Positions 48,913 to 60,296 of a DNA stretch of 64,000 nucleotides are shown here, piece by piece. How positions within the stretch are numbered: the first letter of the stretch is position 1; every line of letters begins with the position of its first letter. The stretch is from Utricularia gibba (lineage: Eukaryota > Streptophyta > Magnoliopsida > Lamiales > Lentibulariaceae). The stretch covers positions 1,054,001-1,118,000 of the forward strand of contig NEEC01000004.1 in NCBI GenBank assembly GCA_002189035.1, in the 5' to 3' direction. The translations under genes and the position numbers were made by a program. The notes beneath the pieces were generated by a model. It saw only the letters and a program-made list of their open reading frames with translations, had not been told where the DNA came from and searched no databases.

Positions 48913-50597
48913 TTAGGGTGTTTTTGGGTAATTGGTGTCCTTCACGGTGTCTGAGTTCTGATTGGATCGCCGGAGTCTCTGCTCGTTGCACAATAGCTCC
49001 GCGAACCTGTTTTGAAAACATAATAAAAAAATGAAAATGTATTGTTGTTTCGACACGTGTAAGTGATCTGTTGAGTCAGAATTTACCTTTGCAAGGCATG
49101 TTCATTTGTTCCGTTATGAGGTACGGGTTCGTAGTTCCCCGTTAACGGGTTGATTCTGGAGACCGGCTTCTTCAGTAGGTCTTCTCCGATCTTCAGCAGC
49201 CCCTGCAAGTTCTGCTCCGTCGTGACGTCGGCCGACGAGTATTGTTGCGGCAGGGAGTCATCCTGAATGCGAAGATACCTTTCTTCGGAGTGAACGACTT
49301 GGAAGACTGAGCGCAGGAAGTAGTCCACCATGTCTGCACTTGCTTGATTGAAGACGTCCAGGATCGGAATGGAGTTGCCCTGAAGCACCCACCCAAACAC
49401 CCCCAGTGCGCCGCCGTCTCCGCCGTGTATCTGTGCTCGCGCTTCCCTGATCCGGTGCCCAATGAGATCACCAGAAGCCTAGTGTAATCCAACGGCTGGT
49501 ACTCGGAGAAATCCGGGTTTTTCATGAAGATTTCGGTCGTCACTTCGCGGACAGCAACCAATGTCTACAAGAAACGTAGAGAAGTGAACGGAGGCCTCAA
49601 GTATTGCGGGATAGGAGTAGTACGAGACTACAACTATTCGATACTAAGCTTACTGGGTTGTTGGCTGCCACACCGCCATCAACGAGGTTGAAGTCCCGAT
49701 ATGTTCCGGAGTCATCCTCGTTCGTGAAACTGTAGGCCGGAAGAAGCGTCGGCGCGGCGGATGTGCCGATGCATATATCGGCCAACAACGCATCCATGTC
49801 GGGTCGTTCATCGACCTGCAATACAAACATTTCCCCCATCAAACCCACCATCAAGGAGTCCACATCCTCTACATCCTGCACGCCTGTCACCTTAAAAGAA
49901 GAGAAGATGGTCGGAGTCATGTTCTTGATATCGAAAGTCGGAATTACAACGTTCGTCAAGGTCTGATGAAGCCGAGTTTGGCCCAGGTTCTGTTTCAGCA
50001 GGTTGCGTAGATACTTCCCGTTGTACTTTGGGCGTGACAACTGATTCATCGTGCTGAGTAGTGGTCCTAATTTACACCTGCAAGTCACAAACATCCTTCG
50101 AACACGTCCCACATACAAACGTCATCATATCTACTCTACACGACAGTGATCCAACAACGAGTTGACTCGCGGAAGCGATGATGCCGGAAAACAGACTTAC
50201 GGGAGCTGCGGGAAGATCTGAGGACCGTGTTGCACGTAAAATGGAGCGAGATCTTTAGCAGCATACAAGGGACGGCGGTTGGGGCCCGGAGCTGTGAGCA
50301 TGGCAGCTATAAGCCCCCCTGTGCTCGTTCCGGCGATCACATCAAAGTAATCAGCTATACGAGCATCCTCTCCGTCAAGGTCCTGCCCCATGACACCAAG
50401 TTCCATCAAACTCAGGCTTCGTTGCAAACGAATTTGGCCGGAAAGAGTACCTGAAGTCGGGACTCGAGGAAGTCGAGAATCTTTGCCGGTATTATTCCGC
50501 GAATGCCGCCACCGTCGATGCTCAGAATGGTGATCAACCGCCCTTTTGACGGAGGAGGAACGACGTCGCCCTTCAGACACGGCTCCATGTGTTCCAT
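48913..50597 (-). CDS. Patatin-like phospholipase A (pPLAII type), frame broken once
   Basis: Patatin-like enzymes release fatty acids from galacto- and phospholipids and act in defence and root signalling. Five exons: 50451-50597, 50201-50384, 49654-50077, 49087-49564 and 48913-49006. The oxyanion loop is SIDGGGIRG, the nucleophile elbow GTSTGG (Ser) and the catalytic Asp lies in [11 protein letters not shown], so the Ser-Asp dyad is intact. At 49400-49404 (CCCCC on the plus strand), HWG should continue [17 protein letters not shown], found in the adjacent frame, so one base appears missing. The C-terminal part ([26 protein letters not shown]-like) is typical of PLP2/pPLAII. The start is taken at [11 protein letters not shown]; an upstream exon is possible because an acceptor-like TATACAG precedes it. 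Confidence 0.92.
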
Positions 50598-51844
50598 TAC
50601 GTCCTCTGTACACAACTCCTGTATAAAATAGAACAATTTGAAGGTCAACTCCTTCAGATTTTAGTATATTTTATTTCTGAAAAAGGAAAACGTTTTGTAA
50701 ATAACCTGGAAATTTTCTGGATATTTACAAGAACGATCCAATTTACCCACATGTTACTTTTTTTTGCACGCAACACGACTGCTCTAAATCTGCACGTGCG
50801 CAGTCCGCTCAGGAAATTGTCAATCTTTTAACTCCGAAACTTATCCAATGACTTCTTAATGGGTAATTGATTACTGTATGAAGTTTTTTTGTCAGAATTA
50901 ACACGCACGTGTTATAAATTAATGGACGAGCCGGTTCAGCCTTAATTACGATTGTCCTCCGGTTAGCTCGGTTCAGCGCTTATTGGTTACTGGACCTTGG
51001 CCCATGTTTGAAATAAATTCTGAACAGGCCCAGTTGTTGCTTCCAGGCCTGGTGAGGGTTCAGACATGAGAGATTGATCATGAGGCGGTTTCGAGTTCAG
51101 TATGATCGGAGACTCAGAAAGCGGAATTGGATTGAGTGTGGTGAGCACTGCGGTGTGAATCGTTCCTGAATGATTATTTTCTGGATTGTAGTCGATCGAT
51201 CGGAGATATTCTAATGGGTGACAATGGAAACTCCCTTCGGGCTATACGTTTTTCCCGGATCATTCTTGGTGTAAGTTATTACTTTGCGTGGTTCTTGTTG
51301 GCGATTGTTGTGATAGTAGATAGCTGCATTCACTAAACAGAGTTGAAGATCGGAATGTATACTGTTCGATGAGTGAATTGCCAGTTTTCTAGGAATTGAC
51401 TAAAAGAGATTTATGATGCACAGGAAATATCAACTGACAGGACAAATCCTCCGACATTGGTGGTCCATATGTAGATAGAACATGAGAGAGCCGCCGCCGC
51501 CTACACGAATTCCGTTAGTCTTTTTTATCTTTTCCATATTTGAGTTGTTGCCTGTGACTGTGAGCTATGGATTTACTGCAAGTAAATATTTGTTCCTTCA
51601 CATGACCTCGTTTCCGAGCTCTTCATTTCTCGCAACGTAGCCTGTAATCTCGCTCTCTATCAAAAGCAACCTAAGTAGTGGCCATTTATTGTCAATAAAT
51701 GAATGGAGGGTGATCGTTTGTATTCCATTTCATGTCTCGTTCTTGAGTATGCACTGAGAAAGCACAGAAGTTGGGAATGGGAAGGAGATAAGCGTTGTAT
51801 TCCATTCATCGTTCTGAAACTCTGGTTTCTGCGGCGTCACGTAA
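50598..51844. promoter_or_regulatory. Divergent region between patatin-like and TM9 genes
   Basis: GGCCCA/TGGCCC motifs near 50998 and 51026. A possible TM9 leader exon lies around 51060-51270, with a donor at gtgtaagtt. No ORF of known family. Confidence 0.4.
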
Positions 51845-54306
51845 ATGGGTAGGGCAGCGTTTGGGCCTGCTACGATTCATGCGTTCCTCTTCTTCGTCTA
51901 CACCCTGTTTCCTCAGAGCGCTCGCAGTTTTTATCTCCCTGGTGTTGCGCCTCAAGACTTTGAAACGGTTTGTGGGCATCTTTTTTTACTTCAATCTTGG
52001 TGGCAGAATGTCATTGACCCGTTTTTCGTTCATGACATCCATTGAAGAGTGGGCTTGAAAGTTCATGTTAAAGGAGGGGATATTGAATCCTTGTGTGATA
52101 TTTTCAGATATTTGAATGAATAATGCAGGGTGATGTGCTGAATGTGAAGGTGAATAAATTGACTTCTATCAAGACCCAGCTTCCATATTCCTACTATTCT
52201 CTCCCATTTTGCCGCCCAGAAGCCATAGTTGACAGCAGAGAAAACCTTGGTGAAGTTCTGCATGGTGACCGCATTGAAAACTCCCCCTATGTGGTTAGTT
52301 TCTGTAATCATAGATTATGATCCTTAATCCTACCACATATTATTAAACCTTGCTTCTTCAGTTCAAGATGAGAGAACCGCAGCTATGCAATGTTGTTTGC
52401 CGAACTACACTTGATGCTGAAACTGCCAAGGAGTTTAAAGACAAAATCCAGGATGAATATCGTGTTAACATGTGGGTTCATTGTGGCATCCTTGGATTAT
52501 TGTTACTATATTTTTTAACTTGTATAGATACATTAATGGTGTGCTGATTTGCAGGATTTTAGATAATCTTCCTCTGGTTGTTCCTGTAACTCCAGGAGAG
52601 GGTCCTCTTTACCAATTGGGTTTTCATGTTGGTGTAAAAGGTCAATATGCAGCTGGAGTAAGTACTATGCAGTTTCCTTCGTATTTTTCGCTATACAGAG
52701 ATGACTGACGTACATAATATATGATTTTAAAACAGAGCAAAGATGAAACCTACTTTCTACACAATCATCTCAGATTCACTGTTCAGTTTCACAGAGATGA
52801 GTTAACTGATTCTGCAAGAGTTGTTGGTTTTGAAGTCACACCTTTTAGGTTGGTTCTTCTGCAGGAACACCCTTTATTTTCTCAAGCTTTTGACTTTTTT
52901 TGTTTAATGTTTTAGTGTCAAACATCAATACGAGGGGCAGTGGAATGAGACCACTCGTCTTACTACATGTGATCCACGTGAAAAAATAACAGTTTCCTCC
53001 TCAAACACTCCAATGGAAGTCCGAGATGGACAAGAAGTTATATTTACATATGATGTCAATTTCCAGGTTTTGAATGTAACATTTAGCATGCTTTTTGTAT
53101 ACATTTTTTCTTACGGTGGCTGATAGTGGAAGTCCTGAGTTGCAGGAGAGTGAGGTGAAATGGGCTTGGAGATGGGATCAGTATCTTCTCATGGGTGACA
53201 ACCAAATCCACTGGTTTTCCATTGTGAACTCTCTGATGATCGTGCTATTTCTTTCTGCCATGGTGGCGATGATAATGCTGCGAACCCTTTATCACGACAT
53301 CTCGAAATACAACGAACTCGAGACGCACGAGGAAGGAGCGCCAGAGGAAACTGGATGGAAACTCCTTCATGCTGATGTTTTCAGGCCCCCTGACCACTCT
53401 GATCTGCTATGCATCTATGTTGGAACAGGATCACAGTTCTTCGGCATGGTCCTTGTTACCATGATGTTTGCCGTTCTGGGATTTCTTTCCCCGGCAAACA
53501 GAGGCGGAATCATGACAGCCATGCTATTTCTGTGGGTTTTCATGGGAATCGTCGCCGGTTACACATCCTCCCGTCTGTACAAGATGTTCAAAGGAACAGA
53601 CTGGAAGAGATTAGCCATCCATACTGCCCTCCTCTTCCCCGGTACAGTCTTCGTCATCTTCTTTATACTCAACTTGCTAATCTGGGGTGAGAAATCCTCT
53701 GGTGCAGTCCCCTTTGGTACAATGTTCGCTCTAGTTCTGCTATGGTTCGGTATCTCACTTCCCCTTGTTTTCGCCGGCACCCTTATCGGACACCGGAAAC
53801 CGGCCATTGAATCTCCGGTTAAGACGAACAAGATACCACGACAGATCCCTAAGCAACAATGGTACATGAACCACATCTTTCAAATACTGATCGGAGGCAT
53901 TCTCCCATTCGGGGCGGTCTTCATTGAGCTCTTCTTCATACTAACCTCAATATGGCTCAACCAATTCTACTACATGTTCGGGTTTCTGTTCATCATCTTC
54001 ATCATCCTCATCATCACCTGCGCAGAGATGTCGATCGTTCTCTGCTACTTCCATTTATGCAGTGAGGATTACCTCTGGTGGTGGAGATCTTATCTTACCT
54101 CGGGATCCTCAGCACTTTACCTGTTCATATATGCAACCTTGTACTTCTTCGCCAAGCTGAATATCAGCAAGCCTGTTTCTGGTGTACTCTACTTTGGCTA
54201 CATGTTCATTGCTGCCTATTGCTTCTTCATTCTCACTGGAACCATTGGCTTCTATGCCTGCTTCGCCTTCACCAGGCTGATCTACTCCTCTGTCAAGGTG
54301 GATTGA
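51845..54306 (+). CDS. Transmembrane nine (TM9SF/EMP70) family protein, TMN8-10-like
   Basis: TM9 proteins are Golgi/endosome membrane proteins involved in sorting. Seven exons: 51845-51967, 52129-52293, 52362-52471, 52555-52657, 52736-52848, 52916-53066 and 53146-54306. A signal peptide precedes [11 protein letters not shown]. The large lumenal domain contains [17 protein letters not shown] and [14 protein letters not shown], and then nine membrane helices are encoded mostly in the last exon ([47 protein letters not shown]). The C-terminus is [10 protein letters not shown], ending in the KxD motif known to bind COPI and hold these proteins in the Golgi. No frame break. The last exon is intronless, as usual for the family. 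Confidence 0.96.
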
Positions 54307-54648
54307 TTGACTCATCGGCGCAGGGACAGAAGGGAGGTCAGCTTCAGGTGATTCACAATGAGAATGCGCTGATTCTACTCTATCATGATCGGAATAAAAT
54401 AATGGAGGGATCTGTGTCACATGGTTTACTTAATTTCATGTCGAATGTTCCTACACTTGTTCTTAATTTCATGTCGAATATTCCGACGCTTGTTTATCGG
54501 TGTGCTGTTTGCTAGCGATTCTCCGACGACCGGAATACATTCCCGCCGATACGGGATCGACATGAAACTCATGCTTTTTTTTTTTTAGCTTGAGAAGCAG
54601 CAAGTAGGTTTCTTTCCAGTGAAAACATAGTACAGGCACAAGTGTGAG
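54307..54648. other. Convergent 3' region of TM9 and small membrane protein genes
   Basis: 3' UTRs of two convergent genes. The stretch holds a 33-bp tandem duplication at 54430-54495, listed separately. Confidence 0.45.
54430..54495. repeat. 33-bp tandem duplication in TM9 3' region
   Basis: Two 33-base units (54430-54462 and 54463-54495) begin ttaatttcatgtcgaat and differ at a few positions. Confidence 0.85.
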
Positions 54649-54957
54649 CTACTTGCGAGGGCGAGTGTCTTCTGGGCCGGCGACTCCGGCGGCGACTTTG
54701 GCGACCTCGCTGGCGCTGGCCTCGGGCTTCTTCTTGATGTAGAGTGTCAAGTACCAGAGTCCACCGCAGAGGGCGAGGCCTCCGAGGAGCATCGTAGGCA
54801 TGCTGTACGGCATGCCCCGTCGTTGGTGGAGGAATCCGCCGGGGTTGGCACCCGGCGATCGTACGGATCCCTGGAGGCCGAGCCTTCTGACCTCCTCCGG
54901 GCTCATCTTGTGCGTCTCCGCATTCTTCCTTAGCTCTTCCCCTGTCCCGTTTCCCAT
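54649..54957 (-). CDS. Conserved small plant protein with one membrane helix
   Basis: Single-exon ORF of about 100 residues starting MGNGTGEELRKNAETHKMSP, with EEVRRLGLQGS and a Pro/Gly-rich stretch (PGANPGGFLHQRRGMPYS). One hydrophobic helix (MLLGGLALCGGLWYLTLYI) and a Lys-rich tail ending VAGPEDTRPRK follow. I recognise it as a plant-wide family of unknown function. The polar N-terminus with a single central helix and a basic flank (IKKKPEAS) suggests a small membrane-anchored protein; the location is not certain. An upstream Met at 55026 extends the frame but is less like the family. It converges with the TM9 gene. Confidence 0.85.
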   Translation of the reverse strand: MGNGTGEELRKNAETHKMSPEEVRRLGLQGSVRSPGANPGGFLHQRRGMPYSMPTMLLGGLALCGGLWYLTLYIKKKPEASASEVAKVAAGVAGPEDTRPRK

Positions 54958-55640
54958 TTTTCTGTTGCTGCGTCTACCCGAAGAGGCTTGAAGAAGGTGA
55001 AAGGTACTGTAGCAGCATTGATGCACGTGTCATATATCGCCGACACGTGGCGCGATGCATGTCCGAAGTGTTAGATTAAAACCATAATTAATTATAAAAC
55101 GTTTATTTAATTAGAAATATTCAAGGAAAGGAAGCTGGTTGGCCGCCGAGAACTGGGCATTGAAAGCCTGCGCCGTTTTGATCCTCTGCCTCTGCGCCAT
55201 TTCCACAAATCCGTTTCATGTGCGTTTCTTCCTCCAGGCCAAGCGAAGCGAAGCATGTCGCATCTCTATCTATCAAGATCCCACAGTTGTGGAGATAAAT
55301 ATGGAAACAATATTATTCTGATAACACGATTGGTTTATCTATCAATGGATAATCATCCGTATCTTGGGAGGAGGAGGAGGAAGAGATACAACGATATAAC
55401 TCCTTTCTTTCACCAACCACACACTACTTTTCTCATACTCTCGCCGGCCGCCTAGTAGGCTATTATCAATTTATATATAGTTCCTGGGTTTGCCCCCCTG
55501 GAATTCAGCCAAAGGGAATCCGGCCGAATTGCTTTTCTTCCCAATTCCTTGACTTTATTGAAGGGGGTTTTGCTTCTTTGTGGAATTTTTGTGTATACGG
55601 TTGAATTGGGTTTGTGCCGTTTCTCTAAAGTTGTGGTGGG
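54958..55640. promoter_or_regulatory. Divergent promoter between small membrane protein and 55641 gene
   Basis: Contains paired ACGTG-type motifs (cacgtgtcatat at 55025, gacacgtggcgcg at 55041), which look like G-box/ABRE sites, next to the small membrane protein gene. No coding sequence. ABA control is inferred only from the motif. Confidence 0.4.
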
Positions 55641-56422
55641 ATGGATGGTTTATCGAGGAAAAAGGCGAAGAGGGCTTCTACGGATGTGGGAATACGGAAC
55701 GCTAACTATCAAAATCTTTTGAATAAGTACTTGGAGTTGCAAAAGGTTGGAAAGTTTTGCTTTTTTTTGTTGTAATCTTTGTATGTGTATGTGATTTGAA
55801 GTTCGAATGGTTAGTTTTGTTGTTTTGCGTACTCTTGGTAAGAGAATTGTTACATAATCAATCTTCTGTTGACTGTGGGGCTCTTGCTTTCTGTTGATGC
55901 TAGGAATGCGTCTCCAGAAAGGAAAAACGGCGAACTGCGTTACTAAAAAGAGACATACTTCTGGGTGAAGTGAGGTGCGAACGTGGTCAATCAGTCTCTT
56001 GATATCTGGGAAATACTGTAACACTTATCATCGATGATTTTGACCTTTATGTGTTTCTTCTACTTCCAAAGGTTCTTGAGGAAGAGGAGAAAAAGTTTAT
56101 TAAAAAGCCAAGCTCCCATTGCTTATCAACAAATCGCCTCCTCGCCCTTGGATCCAAATTGTTCCTTCGCAGTAAGCCTGATGGGATTCTTTTAATCAGC
56201 ATTAACACACCAGCACCCTTAGAGTCCTTTGACTGTTTGGACTCCCTCACCTTACTGTTTTCTTTGCTGATGTTGAAGGGAAAACAGGGAATTGAGATGG
56301 CTGGGGCTCTACATACCCGTAGTGTTGCTGCAAAAACTGGGAAGAAGACGAAGAATCATCAACATGGAATTGGGAAACAGAGCAAATGTTGGAATGGTGA
56401 AGGTGCCCCCTTGAAGGTCTGA
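55641..56422 (+). CDS. Conserved plant protein of unknown function, basic with coiled coil
   Basis: Proposed exons are 55641-55745, 55904-55974, 56072-56171 and roughly 56279-56422. The first three join in frame: MDGLSRKKAKRASTDVG, NANYQNLLNKYLELQK, ECVSRKEKRRTALLKRD, ILLGEVRFLRKRRKSLLKSQ. This Lys/Arg-rich helical region matches a plant family I remember as unnamed, with the usual motif NLLxxYLELQKEFVSKKKKL. The last exon (GKQGIEMAGALHTR, a Lys-rich stretch, stop 56420-56422) is an inference from a phase-matched donor/acceptor and is weaker. A nuclear protein is possible because of the basic clusters, but no function is known. Confidence 0.6.
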
Positions 56423-57230
56423 AATTTCTGCAGATCGGAACTTGCTAACCGGAAGTTACATTATTAGGAGGAATTACTTTGCCTATAATTTAAGAGATTA
56501 TGCTGATTGGCAATGGCACAAGCATACATTTTGGTTTGATACACTTGATTTTCTTTCCCTACCCTGTCTTTTGGCTGCATGGTTGTATGTTTACTATTCT
56601 CAAAAAAATGTTGCATCATTTAGATTCAACGAAAGAAGAGGAAGCTGAAATGCTTCCACTCTCAAATCACATCATTAGTATTTCTATTGTAATGCTGTTT
56701 CTTGTCCCTGATAAACATTAGCCCCATGTGCAACCTGTTCATCTACTCGGACGGCCTCAGTTTCTCTGCATCTTCTTCTGTGTGTCGTTATCGCCCTGAA
56801 AGCTATGGATGCTGTAGCAATTTGCCAATCCTCATACAAATACATCAACTCCTTCAGGATTACCATGGGCTGATCTCAGGACGCAGTGAGGATGAGGAGT
56901 GCATCCAACACCTAAATCTAACGTTTGCTATAAAATTTCTCAGGATGATATGAGCTGCTCCTGCTGCTTCTACTCAATCCAGCATCTTTGATGGGTAGTT
57001 TAAAACTCATCAGACTGACAGAAATGGGATGAAGGTACCTGGCTGGCCTCCAAACGGGAGGTGTTGTGGTTCTTGTAATTTTGAGGCCCCATTCGCAGCA
57101 GGCAGGACATCACATTGTAATTTTGGAATTCTCTTTTCCTTATGTAGCAGGAATACAAATAAAAGAACAAGCAATTCAAATGTAGCATTTTCAAACCATT
57201 TCTTATTCGTTTGCTGCAAAAACCAGTTAT
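56423..57230. other. Convergent 3' region
   Basis: 3' UTRs of the 55641 gene and the RlmH gene; ORFs here do not resemble known proteins. Confidence 0.45.
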
Positions 57231-58265
57231 CTAGTGATGGTACTTCTGACCTTTGAGAATAGTCCAGGCCCTGCGGTGCATTGAGATTGGATGCTAAATT
57301 TTCCTTTGATTGGAAACAAGTAACAGAGAGTAGGTAAACCTATGGATATAGTTCTTACCGATAAAGCTGTTCAACCAGAACTACTAAAGCGATTTCATGA
57401 TTTAGGACCAAAGATGAGAGGCGAACCACAACATCGGCCCTCTTTCTCAACTGCTGTCCATGCCCATAAGGCCCCCCAATGCAGAAAACTATGGCTGAAG
57501 CCCCCTTAGAAGAGGAAGGACATATGATAAAACTTTCTTTCAATAATGATATCCACGCAGGGTATATGAGTTGAGCTTTAGAGGGTGGTTCATACTGTGT
57601 TTGCGGCATCTGCAATTAGAGAGGCCATTTGTCGAGAACTAATGTCAGATCCATGTTCGTCTAACATCACAATCTGACCAAAAAATGAGCCATGGATGAA
57701 AATTTAGGATTGGGGGCAATACTTTATTATGAAAAAGAGAATCAGCGTATGAAAATCGAAGATTCTATCGGTTATCATGGAGAACAAAAAGGAGAAAGTA
57801 ATGAGATGGTCTACCCAATCGCTAGGCTTGATGAGGCACATCACAGCGGCATCTTCATGTTCAACCTGTGCCTTTTCATGCCTGTCCGGAAAGCATTCCC
57901 ATAGAAGAATCCTTAGGACCAAGACACATGCTTTTCCAGCAGCATTCATCCCCAAAGCAGTTACAACTAAAAAACTCACCGGGCATTCTTGGGATTGGAC
58001 TTGATTCTCACATCCTCCACAGGGCAAAAACGCTTGAGCTTTTCCACATATTCATCACATATGAGCTTAACCCCCAATGACCTATTCTTCCCTACACTCA
58101 GAATCCGGATTGGCAATGGCCTCTGCAACAAGACAACCGTAAGCTCTCTACAAGATCCATCCAAATTACTGATAAAGTAGTGAGTTTTTCCAGATTCTTT
58201 TACCACAGCCTGACCCCGTCCTATGTAATCAGTTGGAGTACCTGAATTGCAAGACTAAACCTCAT
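57231..58265 (-). CDS. RlmH-type rRNA pseudouridine methyltransferase (SPOUT family)
   Basis: Bacterial RlmH methylates pseudouridine 1915 of 23S rRNA; the plant copy is probably organellar. Six exons join in frame: 58242-58265, 57980-58122, 57815-57881, 57596-57673, 57359-57504 and 57231-57270. The order of motifs is PIRILSVGKNRS, EYVEKLKRFCP, EDAAVMCLIKPSDW, VMLDEHGSDISSRQM, then the SAM-binding knot FCIGGPYGHG, RLSSLVLNHEIALVVLVEQLYR and AWTILKGQKYHH. This matches plant RlmH-like At5g10620. The very short first exon (MRFSLAIQ) is the least certain part; the usual plant protein has a longer transit peptide, so the true 5' end may lie further upstream. Confidence 0.92.
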
Positions 58266-59076
58266 TGAGCGAAAGTTAATGGGCTCCGAAAATTGAAAAA
58301 AAAAAATCGAATACATTAACCTGGAGGAGAAGGGTAGTGCGTTTTTCCATTGGAGGAAAAAACAGTTCCCAATTTTCCATAGCCCATACAACTGCAGTCC
58401 AGTGCAACTAACAAAACTTGGAGACAGCAACCTTGTTGCTGAATAGATAACCCACGATAAGGAAATGTCCCTCCATTGCAGCGTAGTCACCAAATAATAA
58501 GAAATGAAGCATGCACTCCCAATCAAAACACAAAAGCCGGCCTTGTCCAAAAGCGTAGTTAGTCACCACAGAAACCATATACTCGAATGAACAGTACCCG
58601 AAGCATTTCAGAAAGAGTCGCGAGCACAAAAATAAATGGACAGCAAATAAGTGCTTCACTCAAGCATTTCATCAAACATAACGCATGCAAAGAAACCACA
58701 TTTTATTCAATCAGGCATTATTGACCTCCTCCACAACGAACCAAGCGCAGAAGAATATAGGCGAGACACGCAGTACGTCGTTTCGCGTCCGCCACGGCGG
58801 TAGACTGAAGACGCCAAAGTCTCGGCCAGAGGTAAAGGCGTTGTTGTGTTTTGATATAACAGCTAGCGGCGTGATATCTTATCGCGGGTTACTTCTCTCA
58901 TGTCGTAGATTTGAGTTCTGAAATTTATGGTGCAGCTTTCAACGTTTCATGGGTTGCCTTATAAATTTGAATCGTCGTTTCGGAACCACGATCGTAGCTC
59001 AGAAACTCCGAAGGATTTCATTTCTCAGAGGGGTCTTTCTTGCTGACTTTACAGATGACAAACCCGTTCATGTGAA
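58266..59076. other. Spacer between RlmH-like and fibrillin genes
   Basis: Upstream flank of the RlmH gene and 3' flank of the fibrillin gene. No supported gene; short ORFs on both strands look like chance. Confidence 0.4.
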
Positions 59077-60296
59077 TCACTTGAGCCTGTTGAAGACAAA
59101 CAGAGAGCCTCTCGACCCCATCCCAAGTCTGATCTTCTCATCGATGTATGTGATTTGGAGTTTCACCTCACTCTGCCCACCATATCTCAAATCCAAACCT
59201 CCAACTTTCAGTTCTGGTGCCTCAAAGACTACTTTTATCCATTTCCCATCCAAAACTGTCAGTTTTCCTGCAATACAAACACCTCGTTAGCTTAGATCTG
59301 TCTTGAATCACAAAAGGAAACATCTTCATAACAGAACGAAACCAGACTAGTTACCCTTCAATGACACCTCCCCATCGAAGATGCCAAGCACAGAAAATGA
59401 GACCTTGTTTTTCACCACATCAGGGGCTTCAACAGTTTGCACCATTTCCTTCGTTTTGAATACAAGACGACCGATTGTACTTCGATACCCGCCCCCAGGG
59501 GAGGTCGGGTTTGAGCAATACACTACATCCCAATCTGCATTCAATCATAAACAAGAATTGAAAAGTTGATAACCTTCATCTATGGAGGTGGGCTGTTGAA
59601 GAGAAGCCGAGCTCTTCACCTCCAAATATAAGTGGGGATGCAACAGGATTTTCAATGCAAAACCTTCCCAACTCATCAGCCACCTCACCAACCTTTTTGT
59701 GATCGTCTTTTTTCAACAGCACTCCTCTGTCTGTTCCTACAACCTACTGAAAAAATAAGCCTCAGCTATTCTTCATACGGAAGACCTTCTACGTCTTCCA
59801 AAGTTGGTTTTTCACACTTCGGGATTGTTTAGTGCTCCATGTTTATCCATGTAGAGAAAGAAAGTATGCGAAGCAAAAACCTTTTCAAAAAAATTCATCC
59901 TACTTCTGTATAGATCACAGCAGGTAGCAGCAAATAGAAGCAAGAGATTAAAAAACGATTTTTGTATAACTAGATCTTGGATGCCATCCCTTCCCTGTTC
60001 AATATATTAATTTCACAAAACTAGGTATATGATGTTAAAATCCTAGGGCAAATCTCCAAAATCGAACAAAGTGCTACTGTTTTACATCATGAAAAGAAGC
60101 GAACCTTGGAAAGAATATCATTGACCAAATCCGCCTGCTTCGTTGGGTACGAAACCACTGAAGATGCACTCACATGAGCAGCAGAGGAGCCTGATCGGAG
60201 ACTGCAAGGAAGCCGAACGGGATTCCCGTTGGAGTTCCTCGTCGGGAAGGACGTCGGAGGAATTTTAACAAATGCATTCGCTGCAATGACCGCCAT
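59077..60296 (-). CDS. Plastid-lipid-associated protein (PAP/fibrillin), PAP8-like
   Basis: Fibrillins are plastoglobule and thylakoid lipid-binding proteins. Four exons: 60105-60296, 59620-59743, 59355-59534 and 59077-59267. The Met at 60296 begins MAVIAANAFVKIPPTS, a Ser/Ala/Arg-rich transit peptide that continues PVRLPCSLRSGSSAAHVS. The fibrillin domain includes VGTDRGVLLKKDDH, DWDVVYCSNPTSPGGGYRS, a KLTVLDGKWIKVVFEAPEL segment and a C-terminal IDEKIRLGMGSRGSLFVF, which is typical of the At2g46910-type (PAP8). All junctions are in frame. A Met at 60401 also opens this frame, but 60296 matches the family start better. Confidence 0.9.
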
